Assembly (NCBI RefSeq): GCF_045862745.1 | Contig: NZ_BQXN01000011.1 | Coordinates: forward strand, 1-64,000 | Direction: 5' to 3' | Length of the DNA stretch: 64,000 bases | Source of the DNA: Furfurilactobacillus entadae | Lineage (GTDB): Bacteria; Bacillota; Bacilli; Lactobacillales; Lactobacillaceae | Part shown: in pieces, positions 21,001 to 24,262 of the stretch | How positions within the stretch are numbered: position 1 is the first letter of the stretch | Layout: each line of letters opens with the position of its first letter | Position numbers and translations under genes: made by a program | The notes under the pieces: generated by a model | What the model was told of the DNA's origin: nothing | Databases searched by the model: none | Seen by the model: the letters and a program-made list of their open reading frames with translations, nothing else

Positions 21001-21720
21001 CTGACTTGCAGTAGGCTGTGCTTGGTTAGTGGAAGAATTTCCTGTCTGACCTTGTTGACCAGTCGATGCATTGCTAGTTTGAGGCGTTGTGGCTTGGTTA
21101 GAAGCCGTTGCGTTCTCGTTTTGGTTCTGGTTTTGATTCTGGTTAGCAGCATTCGATTGGTTTTGCTGTTGTGTTGCTGCTTGAGCAACGGACTTAATCA
21201 CGTTTGGTTTCAGTGAAATCTGCTTGTTTAAGAGCGTTGCGTCAACACTTGTTTCTGCTTTGACATTCTTCGTTGGTGCAGCGAAGGTAATTTGGTAATT
21301 CCCTTTCTGCAAATCACGATTGAACGTTAATGTTACTGTACCGTCTTTACGACTGTACGAGAATGGCGCGTTACTACTCGTTGAATAACGTAAATGAGCC
21401 AAGTCCACGTTCTTCTTGTCAAAATGAACAGTCATCTGCTCATTCTTCTTCAAGAAGTTCGTTTCACTTGGTGTAATCGTCATTGTAACAATGGCGCCGC
21501 CCTTGACGTTCTTAACATCACCAGAAGCAATGCTCTTTGCGTCACGAGCGCTGTCTTTAACAGCACTTTCTGGACTCTTTTTGGTTCGCGAATCGGCTTT
21601 TGCAGTCATTGTCGCGTTTGAGTACAGTTGTGCAGCAGGATTAGAAACAAGTGGTCCCATGATGATGGCTACCGCCAACACCGTGGTGATCAAGCGGCCA
21701 ACTTTGTCTCTCGATTTCAA
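1..21720 (-). CDS. Giant secreted or membrane-associated hydrophobic repeat protein (3' end beyond window)
   Basis: The frame is open from a TTG at 21720 to position 1, so at least 7,240 residues are visible and the C-terminus is missing. An AAAGGGGTGA ribosome binding site lies about 10 bases before the TTG; the frame upstream closes at a TGA four codons earlier, so no earlier start exists. Residues 1-35 form a signal peptide (basic start, core LITTVLAVAIIMGPLV). Residues ~45-175 look like a beta-rich domain. Residues ~177-510 are a Gln/Asn then Thr/Ser/Pro-rich linker, as in cell-surface stalks. Two related ~105-residue domains follow (~530-635 and ~722-827). From residue ~910 onward the sequence is almost entirely Leu, Pro, Gly, Val, Ile, Ala and Phe with few charges (for example GLLPLLGLGINGLKLLLLPL near 13,050). 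I recognise no family. Export is supported by the signal peptide; whether the rest enters the membrane or forms an extracellular hydrophobic layer is open. No LPxTG-type anchor is visible because the end is missing. Confidence 0.85.
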   Translation of the reverse strand, partial: MKSRDKVGRLITTVLAVAIIMGPLVSNPAAQLYSNATMTAKADSRTKKSPESAVKDSARDAKSIASGDVKNVKGGAIVTMTITPSETNFLKKNEQMTVHFDKKNVDLAHLRYSTSSNAPFSYSRKDGTVTLTFNRDLQKGNYQITFAAPTKNVKAETSVDATLLNKQISLKPNVIKSVAQAATQQQNQSNAANQNQNQNQNENATASNQATTPQTSNASTGQQGQTGNSSTNQAQPTASQAAQSTTPQQSAQPAQQQQQQQASQNQQQMTAQQAIDKIMDHTTITPGTTQTGQDASQASSLNNVTTSAPNKPSPAATTSAATTQQSATQTKTTTDTSTSTTTTATPVAPVASTSTTENTTSQPTTPATTAPATATQPTQSSTTTPATSTTKAPATQTTASASQTAPVTATPAPTTPTSTQTPATPVTTTSTSENTTSQPTTPAATTATTQPSTTTTVPSTDSTTSSSSPSATVTPNQDYVANTDQNGHTVVTTPEPTVSDPQTTLDQQIAASKNGDNSNQTNQPSNDQEDLFTHIQGRIDGLTNGKFNDAEQSQIVKAWPGVLNNIATDINAGKTNQVWYYSVPLATGQNALVTIDGTSDEINQILKSFGGQLKPGDFDQAEDISVLRKSKVYADYQKTAGNQSMSAADAFTNLFSHLAITFTNDSTTPAGTIMAPAATAPQSVWKTFLDAFKQAKNGNKDGATTTNTTTATTQNSSDDSNALFNQIQSQLNKLAAAGTSVEQQEILAELPWILNNLSSQLANNSANQHWLYRIPLTTGRYADLNFDGTTAQATQIMSALGQSMTPGAFDSAINVTNLQNSPLYKIYTTVAGFINNVSTTLKPIIDSINNALAPIKNFLTGLMGGNFDLSKLFSAVGNKLGAWVQSLGQQLSKVGNGLKSLGARLLPGALKALTVVVPVALILPVILMALPVLPLLGNLLLMPAFGLLLPLALPLFVGVLAPLALPILFAGLPLLLPLLLPALVLLPITLFNVAALPIALGALAVLNLGRIIRNAVLVQLAVQTVINTALIGLTAINFGVINTILIKPILAVAGLLGALALPFLLAVPAVLLAIPAVLLAAPLALGFGAFLLNTPLRMLRHGLEAALLAPVLALPLTLLAGVANLLKPVGLSLLAFAAMNALTRMFSLGLNAFDSIVNAIKAALRIAFVGVTAAAWFALPSIARLILFFTLLLPLAGWFLRRFFLPLKVMGDLISAVKAGIKVILPVVAAATVTNVILTSVMGLNGLFNLANATLKPQLLNWGVALLLTVLAFIPISLAMLVGGLRRFVFPSLLTRLGRGLLGGLMLIPTGLALFLPVVNLIAGTLLLALPTLRKVSNRLLLPLFLLGGVLTAAVTSLMTTITKLVAAPVKATVAAAAGTALITVPLLLASMIAPRIVAWGLALLTAINLSIALRVALGINGLLKYAIKAIIKTLLVGGLLLTTPLWIGLPVLRWIPLLALGLTGLSVLNDGLIQIPLRMLTNRLLPLLAGALAILPLVLVTRPAVKLASGLGALLLAPLALLNVVLPFLVEPGRALLNGLTSGLRILALTAFNAGLLTLGGVLLRSLLAALALATVPFWFIAPLVALNAPLLLLALSFFKNLVIDPLLKTVLLLPLVFMAISLAILPLTLLQALGAAGQGLSNGLALLTSPLLYLLNSILPALFAVPLRLLGDGLALLLGLPVFLLVSIPLLLAALLLPGLIGLPVAAFLAALPAIPVLLGLAALNGLRFLNNGLLDLLGIGLPLLGGLALALPNLLNPLGNLINGLNFGLPLLIALNALRKLLADLFIGIPLQLVLNLLLPLATFLMARLALPLLNALLFPLTLINLGVLTRALQALLVTPALHLLNLLVSPLLGALVGGLATLLPRLAHAIFVHGLLLGLPLFGSFLPALLHAFLGRFFLPLGLKWLAGLPLLAVLATQALWFLNGAIHALNTALLGALTALIGSQIARLLGRTAINFLAVPFLLFGIRPVRFLNNLLGSFALVVAGNRLLPLTLALLQRLTMQLATLVHFAIRGLAHTLSTLFLALPFGLFSVLGTFAALNMLNDLLVGVPVQLLLNVLLPLGVLLSLAVLLPLVSPFTFIANVLLGLIPGRILSTLLLVPALLLLNRALAWLPAFLIGGLLATLLPRALHALIHEGLLTGLPLFGLPIALLAATLLNHALLPLGFKWLSLLPLLGFVPLLLGAQVLWLIRAVRHAFNTLLLTLVNSLLNHLILSMLTGLPLLALVMLQGLFGLRPFHALNIVLLSILNTFLLNRALPLLAAHLVKRGMQLVGLGHFLLRALFNIPLVLSLALPGMIGLVGLLGFLLDIPLVLNQILLNHLLPLALALVTRVTLPLLTTLALPLIFLGSMLRGRLLSTLFLTPLMLLAVNLLSWLPGLLLGALLGLQRTLHALLLQGFLGLLAFGLPLLALGTQVLGALAALPIFFLQLLKNAFIVAPLLGLGLPLLTAAIVGAVLWAISPINWFLKLGAFALGLGLSLLTLPLWLLAPGLNFLRRLAVLALALLLPLVLFNGLVMGALNLFNTVLFGLFSIPLGILVGILDLLRRMFNHFVMNTLTNLTLFGLGLLLFTGLKVLVDIAKTLLHVGVLAFVILPILLGATALTTLVLSLLNGLVTLGATLLNNVVLNGLLFAALAGLGLLPLISSQIISTGVRAFTLAAVLTLGLFLGLLRLGNRLVLSFVLGLINTATKAARNIAGALAGLGTIGTVLAALTPVPGHLLLAAVLFGLTTLPLALFLITLPLSLLTGLNNLIAKGLALLSLLTIPLNLLNTLIAAIVISGVVKLGLDLLNLPILLLTQAVLLGFIGLPLLLLNGLLKLGATLGLGALALGTSVLVPLLVLNAILFGLFSVAQPLLALILLGLPSLLPFFNLNIFLLGLLPLLGLGINGLKLLLLPLRMLTDGLGSLLAFGLTLLATRLFNKLFIIPVLTGIETLALLGLLGLLALPLTLLNNLLLSLLPALVAGQLARLVRLLFGGLPFFLGTLLVILLPLVINGLLTALIPGLNLITVPLGLLALLAIPLALLGMLGNIVNAVLVGIVVKHAIRLLLNLLADALVLATLPLILVGGLPLAILAVLAMSVLAPLAGLLLALGMILLPIALLMLLALPFVIFSMLALLPVFLPVLLVLIPLLLPLLLPTMLLGFFFNQILYWFLSPIFLQILIDPITDLKAFIISLYTMFINPIFYWAFAIIWIPVTIYTFIGMFVNWLNPLNWLFGGLATAALLALPTLLVLALRAFIHLRIGVLLTLNPLAGIPAFLLLGLARVGTLLLLNAFVINTFIATLPLTVYLFAVIVLDFIIVFANALLNLGINVPNVLTVWIIVPLETTLGVTFTLFNIVAMLALDALLTILSVPVIAGTTQLALLLATLANPLAALAAIGRFAVIGLSSVVAFLAGVFAIAETWLPAVFNAATFLFYLIFANPMWMLAQWTGLIPIIGWAVQLVTDWIYMPIGYWGTAVIAVFSFALYFRLIIPLVFSSVVGVIMLASILPVVLLTLPIALLGTLAFYGLTNLVAGIGTLLFLIIPSIIIGLPALAVILWFLAPIFLQLLVNPITDMKAFFISLYTMFINPVFYWAFDGIFIPVTIGSFIGMFINWLNPLNLLFKGLSLAALLALPTLLFLAVRALFHLQLSSLLTLNLFAGVPAFFTIGLAMLAGFNMLGLFFLNTFIATSPIIAYMFIVIVIDAILVFANALLNLGINVPNVLTVWVIVPLQANLGVLLTMINIVAMLLLDAGAAIVTLPIFVGLLQLGLVLAALANPLAALIAVNRFATIGIASIGAFLLGAFMLADTWLPVAFNGIAFLWYLILANPIWMLAQWTGLIPIIGWIVQLVTDWIYMPIGYWGTALIVVVSFALWLHTMVPLVFSAGIGMMLLLATLPVILLVLPVALIGALLFAGVTALNTLVPMLLVAIPTVIIGTASLILITWFLAPIALQLMVNPITDFKAFIVALYTMFNDPIYFWAFSIFWIPATIYSFVGTFVNWLNPLNYLFLGVSLFALLALPTLALAGIRAFVHLQLSSLLTLNFFAGVPAFLMLGIAGLTAINLFATYVLNTFIATLPLVIYLFAALAVDFAVIFADAFLNLGINVPNVLTVWVMLPLEVTLGVVLTMFNVVLTLVLNGLVTILALPIYAGSLQLGLLLAALANPLAALIAVNRFAIIGLSSVLAFFAGIYMIAQTWLPAVFNMGTFLWYLIFANPAFMLAQLVGLIPIIGWIVQLITDWAYMLIGYWGTGALGVLSFSLYWRFVMPLVFSVVIGMMNLVAILPIFLLVLPIALVGTVVTFGVTALLAALGTLLLTIPGVIIGIAALILIVWFLAPITLQLLVNPITDMKAFVISVYTMFINPIFYWAFAIMWIPLTFGSFIGMFVNWLNPFNYLTIGLALVGWLALPVLLFSMIRAFVHLRVGALLTLNPVGGLLASMILGIAQLGAVLLLNGLFLNTFIPTVPLVIYLFAVVIVDGLIVFFDAFANLGINVPNVITAWVLVPLETSRALIFTLINIVGTLLANGALIIGLLPIIVGSLQLGLILTLLSNPLAAIIAANRFMIIGLSSVVAFIAGIYLIAQTWLPAVFNLITFIWYTIFANPVWMLAQWIGLIPIIGWIVQLITDWAYMLLGYWGTGALAVLSFSLYFHTVLPLVFSATLGIMMLLSVLPVALLLLPIGLIGTALFFGAVDLIAAAITLLLAIPGTIIGVAALILIVWFFGPLFLQLTTNPIEDFKTFILATYTMFIHPVLYWAFWIIWIPLTINSFIGMFLNWLNPLNTINYIISWFGLFGGPITALLTFLFINAVKFGSLILPFNFNFASSLVSLVAITASEALLLLTFINIGIIRPALMIRLQLITIANLELVIAFIVVFLNALANLGINTPVTLTMWVVMPLFVIVPVFLTLMNFIVMMSLDNVTLLWSLPLAGLGIAVGLLGGMLAHPLMIPVILLTQAYLGLVTLGTFFAGMFMIAEEWLPHTYSLLASIWYLIFSNPLWMLAQWTGLIPFIGWAVQLVTDWIYMPIAYWGAGIIAALSFSIVVMGVFWQAFSANMIGLSLLVPLAPLAILPLLMITPLLLSIQLGMWLASTILIKLAFGLVDLSFELIPLLTLAISLLALAALALPLLLVFGPLLLLGLPLLLLGLPLLLLGLPLLVVPALLLAVPVLLLALPLLLLTVSLLTAPLHLLNDVISKGLAVLTTLLANGLGLLPLDLLNLAILNSILALNVLTLIANLIPGLLHKLVTVPLWLLSLVGLPLLLLKPFIKLNLLNNLIASTLWKTLALLATWPIFKAVTTLINGLLDLIRIPLRALLIGLPVFLGALLLNNMVLGPMLNILLPLVTALTVGGLLTALNVVQTLLAGFNFALSALGLILPILNLVRRAAFWALLGWQLLTAPLHLLTNSLLLAGPALLTVLNVLLGNALAKLLLLPIVNLLLPVLAFLATLPLKLLFDALALPLILSAGLLLPLLAAHALSLLKLLPDLATLFGNPVLHALMKVTKLLLLPLFLLTWPLVLTLDLADKLLSANNRLLMLPSKIGNLLKDLLGPLSWLPLNLLNNGLANILRPLVALAILGLLLLPIGPIKWLPILALVPVWLNLLGKGLKTFANGLGDLALAATLPLLAGVLALAMTPLISALLTLPAFVLALKALTDLNFTLFKTLLPALILGTLVALNGGLINALLGLPLLLLQGLKALVTGNLLLLLGLPGLVPFRNLLLAGMFILGFLPALINALALPFELFVKPVLDLIRNIALPLLTFVTLRGLTRLLGFGPISKWLNPLTWIKSLNAMLLPELLLGLLTVPVLLAALPTQGLWLARVITYALATPLLMALATLLTRSLARHLGRFLTLAVGGPLLLFGLRPLLALNTAIKSLVKGAALNRIVPLVLDNLVKNMMRIGSTFVFVLRGLRHLGEMLLGFVIAPGVLGLFGMVRTINDAVVGIPLALLLNHIVLPLITWFALRIMLPLLSPLAFLANFVIGGLLGRFLTTVLALPLVWLTNSLLQWLPGLLLTGLTTIMPRLIHAVLNDLLIGLPLFGGLTISSLGQLLRWLLLPLGFKWLALIPTLPLLLVLPWAIRTVLHALNTLALTLLNTLLAHGLFSTLTNVLGLPLMILFGLFGLRPLRLLNNLLSAGLHTILFNLIAPFILSGLAKHVLRLLGFNRFLLHGLLNLPMFIFNLPNILPEFLGNLGLLNGLGDLFFRIPVQLLLNRILPLLTWLGTRLLLPGLNLLIGLPLTMLINMPLGRVLSTLFLTPLLKLGNDLLSLLPGLLFGLATMLPRILTGLLVQGLTGLPLFGALLPTLLGLVTRHALLPLGFKWLAFLPGFLGKLATWLLLPLGFKWLALIPSLPLLLPALWLGLGLQHALNTLLLVPLNAVLATALINGLNHGLINLIVVPFTLFGLRPLHLINTLLGTFGLVWLLNRAIPTLLGGLAGLLVGLTGLTFWTLRGLNNGLQFIGLPGILALAASLGFLNSLLWLIVGLPLSFVLNATLPLMTWFTLRGLNRLVGLPLTVINLGLLNRIILTALTLPLVVLAGQLLGGLAPAMLGGFTVAGLRLLISLLTPLVALGLPLLAQLPLALVDTIAKWLLLPFGFKWLSFLPGLIGMIGSWLLLPLGFKWLALAPLFNLGLPLLSGLPLLINGLFLLNTLPASLLAGLLFGLPAALLGGLLAPALALPWLLFGFHPLTKLFTLLNSLLLTGLVNLLLPTLIALGQKALMNLAGLALPLLNLLGTLIPLGLLALTLFNSLVKPILNLGRQLLLGLVALPLTLLGLAKAIFDTMVRLPLQTFLLFALPLGLATLNFVGLLPLNLLNVVAIGLPLLGLWALNSVLRFLTPSLFGAFLANVLKNLLNRLGHVINGLNFLLGNPLGFLLNLPLLIIGGLLGLGKALQNLIPNLFKNLLILGALDNLGTFLYAIGLPVVLFYPLIAALRLIPTVAMIKTLLDPLLQLMINVPLLGLVNLLAPVLVTGLLLPIFVNALVKSFVLTPLAVFLGLFPLLDLLDAMALPVIAGLAGLIGLLPIIGLLNNMLSGTKIIVLPIIISILVPVFLLPLGLGLPLVLVGFGLPLVGLALPLLGLILGFFGLGLPFLGLSLLLPVLSLSLLVTLPLVTAVLPILVLVLAPVLLIGFNFVFLPMILPGFFAILVPILLPLVLVVGLPVLGINVLPLLGALGLIALGVVLDLNGKVLQLLGILIEKLGRFLDMTLGWLLGLIVNVITWLHNFLTSLPVLNLDPSFSMDPITVTNDPITVYPVWLP
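6310..6372 (-). repeat. Three tandem 21-bp units inside the giant gene
   Basis: Units at 6310-6330 and 6331-6351 are identical; 6352-6372 is a diverged third copy. Each encodes a seven-residue unit of the type LGLPLLL in the giant frame. This points to slippage or unequal crossing-over as a way this gene grows. Confidence 0.8.
6490..12290 (-). repeat. Tandem array of ~387-392-residue Trp-rich hydrophobic repeats in the giant gene
   Basis: The landmark ccagta followed by a stretch encoding WIYMPIGYWG recurs at 6685, 7861, 9022, 10183 and 11347, giving spacings of 1176, 1161, 1161 and 1164 bases, all multiples of three. A second landmark (aacatcgtgtac and variants) recurs at about 7526, 8687, 9848, 11008 and 12172 with the same spacing. 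Each unit encodes a segment such as NPMWMLAQWTGLIPIIGW, with several 20-25-residue hydrophobic stretches broken by Pro, Asn or Asp, like a polytopic membrane protein. The flanks (1-6.4 kb and 12.3-18.9 kb) use shorter Leu/Pro/Gly repeats. Confidence 0.85.
19240..19560 (-). other. Second copy of the N-terminal ~105-residue domain in the giant protein
   Basis: Read in the giant frame this segment starts LFNQIQSQLNKL, contains PWILNNLSSQLA, HWLYRIPLTTG and NFDGTTAQATQIMSALGQ, and ends near SPLYKIYT. It aligns by eye to the segment at about 19,810-20,130: both share the order LF..IQ..., (P)W/P-x-LNN, WxYx(I/V)PL(A/T)TG, (I/F)DGT, a Gln-Ile stretch, a P-G-x-FD motif and a final SxxY. It immediately precedes the hydrophobic part. 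Family unknown. Confidence 0.6.
19810..20130 (-). other. First copy of the N-terminal ~105-residue domain in the giant protein
   Basis: Read in the giant frame it runs from LFTHIQGRIDGL through WPGVLNNIATDI, VWYYSVPLATG, TIDGTSDEINQILKSFGGQ and KPGDFDQAEDIS to SKVYADYQ. It is the counterpart of the domain at 19,240-19,560, separated from it by a Thr/Asn-rich spacer. Mixed helix and strand character, unlike the hydrophobic region after it. Confidence 0.6.
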
Positions 21721-22342
21721 GATTATGTGTCACCCCTTTCTGATTTAGATTCAATCAGCTCATCAATGAATCATCCCCCTTTGCTTGATTACTAGAATCA
21801 TGAAGCCTGTTTAAGAAAGCAAAGATTCCCCGAATTGAGTAACCCAGTTAATTGTGAACAACTTACATCATCCACAAATACCAGTTCATTAATAATTAAC
21901 CACCGTCTAATTATCGCTAAACAAATGTACCATTTGAGTTTATCAATCACAGTTACATCAGCTGGTTAGACCGATATAGCATCGAGTTATCAGCGGCTGG
22001 TTAGACCGATGATAAACAATATTGATAAAATCATTTACATTGTAAAGTAATTTTCGCACGTCAACATAGAAAAACGGTTGTACGGAACGTATCAACAATC
22101 CAACTATATTCCGAGAGAACTGGTTAGGTTCTCTACATGGTTAACAGGGGTTTCCTGCTATGTTTCTATTCTAACAAATTGTGCACATTTAATCTTGTCT
22201 TTTTAATTAAAAAATCGTTTTCTTTCGAGAAAAATTATAATATACGAAATGGTTATTTATTATAATAGTTTACTGAAATAAATGCACACAAGAGTAAATG
22301 GTTATGAAAAATAAGGATTATTCTCTCAATGACTCTAAAACG
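21721..22342 (-). promoter_or_regulatory. Long leader region upstream of the giant gene
   Basis: This ~620-base region has no convincing gene. It is AT-rich at 22,190-22,320. The 8-mer CTGGTTAG occurs three times (21962, 21997, 22120); the first two lie in a longer near-identical repeat with GGCTGGTTAGACCGAT. A 7-bp stem (agagaac/gttctct, 22114-22134) and a small stem at 22147-22159 lie between them. A minus-strand TATAAT is at 22234-22239 and a TTGACG at 22057-22062; neither has a fully convincing partner hexamer, so the promoter is not fixed. The arrangement suggests a long structured 5' leader or repeated regulator sites. Confidence 0.4.
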
Positions 22343-22376
22343 AAAAAAGACGACCTGTTAACTTAAACAGGCCGTC
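22343..22376 (-). terminator. Terminator after azlD
   Basis: An 11-bp stem with one mismatch (22349-22359 with 22366-22376, loop aactta-like) is followed on the minus strand by six T (22348-22343). It lies 18 bases after the azlD stop codon. Confidence 0.8.
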
Positions 22377-22394
22377 TAATACGATTTTTAAATT

Positions 22395-22709
22395 TTAAAG
22401 AAATATGGTCAGGGCCCACATTAGCAAAAGTCCCAAAATAACGGACAACGTCATTGATCGTGTAAAGTACGCGATAACAATGACCAAAACAGCAGAAATC
22501 ATCGCCGCAATGTTTCCCAGCGAGAAAACATATGTTGACGTCACAAAAATTTGTTTAACGATCAATGCTGTAAAAAGTGAAACTGGAACAAACCCCATCC
22601 ACTCATTGAACCAAGCTGGAATTTTCCGTTTGGAGAAAAACAACATTGGGAAGTACCGCGGAATGAATGCAGCGACCCCCGCTAATAATACCAACGCCAA
22701 ATCATTCAT
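22395..22709 (-). CDS. azlD: AzlD-type small subunit of branched-chain amino acid exporter
   Basis: A 104-residue integral membrane protein with about four hydrophobic segments and the family's N-terminal pattern (ALVLLAGVAAFIPRYFPM, then the K/R-rich turn SKRKIPAW and a FVPVSLFTALI segment). AzlD proteins are about this size and pair with AzlC to export branched-chain amino acids or toxic analogues. Its ATG lies inside the end of the azlC gene (8-base overlap), so the two are translationally coupled, and a terminator follows it. Role inferred from the family and from pairing with AzlC. Confidence 0.88.
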   Translation of the reverse strand: MNDLALVLLAGVAAFIPRYFPMLFFSKRKIPAWFNEWMGFVPVSLFTALIVKQIFVTSTYVFSLGNIAAMISAVLVIVIAYFTRSMTLSVILGLLLMWALTIFL

Positions 22710-23529
22710 GATCAGTGTGTTCCTTTGCTTTGTCTTGGCCTTCGGACAATAATCGTTCTTCTGTTAGCTCTTGGTCATTAATCATCTCACGTGTTCCCGA
22801 CGGCCCACGAACTTTATATAAAAGCGCACTGTCTGGTGCCATGGATCGAATGACCCGATCGGCCAAAAAGCCAGCCGTCGACGCTAGAAGCGTTGCAATA
22901 ACAATCCCAAGTGTGCTTTTAAGACTCACACAGAAGAACGCTGATAATACCCCTGAGAGTATTGCAGTCAACAACGTCAAGCGCCGTTTAACCTGCATGG
23001 TTACCATGTAGAGGAACAGTGCGGTTAATGCAAAATCAACGATCACAAGGTTGATTTTTAGCGATGAGCCCACTAAACTCCCGACGATGTTTGATAGCGC
23101 CCACGTATACAATGCGTAATGTTCCACCAATAATGCGTTGCCTGGTGTCCAGAATTTATCTGTCGCAAACTTTAAATAGTTCACCGCGTAGTTTTCGTCG
23201 TTTAACGAAAAGGCAAACCCCAGTAAGAACCGGTGTGATGAATTCTTCAGGTAATGTGACAAACTGGACCCTAGTAATGCATAACGTAATTCCAGGAAGA
23301 ACAGCATGATGATGATTTGAGAAATGGGTGCATGAATCGTCAGCATGGTGGCAATTAAGAACTGTGCACCACCCGAATACACGATCAGCGATAGCAATCC
23401 AATCAACCAAGTGTTTAGTCCCCCGGCATGTAACAGCACCCCGCAGGCTAACCCAATGGGAATATAGCTTAAACATAGCGGCATTGCGATCTTAAGCACT
23501 GCCAGCCAGTTCGCCTGTTCCTTTTTCAA
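22702..23529 (-). CDS. azlC: AzlC family branched-chain amino acid permease
   Basis: From a TTG at 23529 this gives 275 residues. A strong GGAGGA ribosome binding site sits 6 bases before that TTG, so I prefer it to an ATG 69 bases upstream that would add a Cys-rich, non-membrane extension. The protein has the AzlC signature near the start (AMPLCLSYIPIGLACGVL) and several membrane segments. A charged C-terminal tail of ~40 residues follows the last hydrophobic segment. AzlC is the large subunit of the AzlCD (YgaZH) exporter. It overlaps azlD; together they form a two-gene operon between the giant gene and the hairpin-rich region at 23.9-24.3 kb. Confidence 0.88.
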   Translation of the reverse strand: MKKEQANWLAVLKIAMPLCLSYIPIGLACGVLLHAGGLNTWLIGLLSLIVYSGGAQFLIATMLTIHAPISQIIIMLFFLELRYALLGSSLSHYLKNSSHRFLLGFAFSLNDENYAVNYLKFATDKFWTPGNALLVEHYALYTWALSNIVGSLVGSSLKINLVIVDFALTALFLYMVTMQVKRRLTLLTAILSGVLSAFFCVSLKSTLGIVIATLLASTAGFLADRVIRSMAPDSALLYKVRGPSGTREMINDQELTEERLLSEGQDKAKEHTDHE

Positions 23530-23880
23530 AATGCATCCTCCATTATTAAAGCACCCTTCGTGCTTACGCCATGTCAGACAAACCATTTCGTCCAGCATGG
23601 TCCTAAATTAATTAACAGTCAGATTAAATGAAAACCGTGAAACAATGCGAATATATTTTACCATGATTGAATCATCATTGTAACCATACAGGGGCAGATT
23701 ACCGAACGACGTTTCGAATGTAACCGCTTTTATTTGGTGAAATTAGAATAATGCGATTAGGCAAACCAAACTTTTTAGCATATTTAAGAACGTTCGTCAT
23801 TCATTAAATCGGCGACTTGATGTGTCGGACTGCGTGAAAATCGTGGCCCATCCTTTAATCCACAGGGCCGTCCATACGGC
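23530..23880 (-). promoter_or_regulatory. Upstream region of azlCD
   Basis: About 350 AT-rich bases without a supported gene. It must hold the azlCD promoter; a TAAAAT on the minus strand around 23,660 is a possible -10 box, but I cannot fix a matching -35 box. Confidence 0.3.
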
Positions 23881-23883
23881 TCA

Positions 23884-24260
23884 CTGCCGTAAACGCGTAA
23901 CAAAGCACAGACTTCTTCTCATCTAACACAAACAGACGCCCCATGGACATAAATCGTCCATGAGGCTCCTCATGACGCTCACTGCCATGAACGCGAAACA
24001 AAGCACAGACTTCTTCTCATCTAACACAAACAGACGCCNNNNNNNNNNNNNNNNNNNNNNNNNNNNNNNNNNNNNNNNNNNNNNNNNCCCATGGACATAA
24101 ATCGTCCATGAGGCTCCTCATGACGCTCACTGCCATAAACGCGAAACAAAGCACAGACTTCTTCTCATCTAACACAAACAGACGCCCCATGGACATAAAT
24201 CGTCCATGAGGCGTCTGTTTGTGTTACCTGAGGGAGCCTAAACGTGCTTTGTTTCGCTCT
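23884..24260 (-). repeat. Nested-hairpin intergenic element E1 with tandem 3' arms and assembly gap
   Basis: On the minus strand the element starts two bases after the YhgE stop codon. A complete copy spans 24141-24257: outer stem gtgctttgtttcgc (24244-24257) pairs with gcgaaacaaagcac (24141-24154), 14 bp perfect; inner stem 24210-24226 pairs with 24170-24186, 17 bp perfect, capped by a small tggac/gtcca stem. Between the stems lie the conserved boxes GTTTAGGC, CTCAGGTAA and TTAGATGAG (minus strand). Further copies of only the 3' half recur at ~98 bp spacing toward 23884, interrupted by 49 N. No coding sequence is evident. Confidence 0.85.
24039..24087. other. Assembly gap of 49 N
   Basis: Runs of N inside the tandem part of element E1. 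Landmarks on either side (cactgcc at 23980 and 24128) are 148 bases apart, which does not fit the ~98-base period, so the gap length is probably not the true one. Confidence 0.95.
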
Positions 24261-24262
24261 TA

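Noticed and set aside
20913..21216. Overlapping reading frames on both strands in the Gln-rich linker (Leu/Arg-rich on one, Leu/Ser-rich on the other)
   Set aside because: Low-complexity CAA/CAG-type sequence is open in several frames; only the giant frame continues on both sides.
21900..22200. Known riboswitch or T-box in the giant gene leader
   Set aside because: I looked for T-box (TGGNACCGCG-like), SAM, lysine and other common motifs and saw none; only unassigned hairpins and repeats remain.
23529..23598. Longer azlC start at 23598
   Set aside because: The added segment is Cys-rich, non-hydrophobic and lies upstream of a strong GGAGGA site that points to the TTG at 23529.
23884..24260. 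Direct repeats of ~98 bp that could suggest a CRISPR array
   Set aside because: The units have no unique spacers, are palindromic with defined arms, and there are no cas genes nearby.
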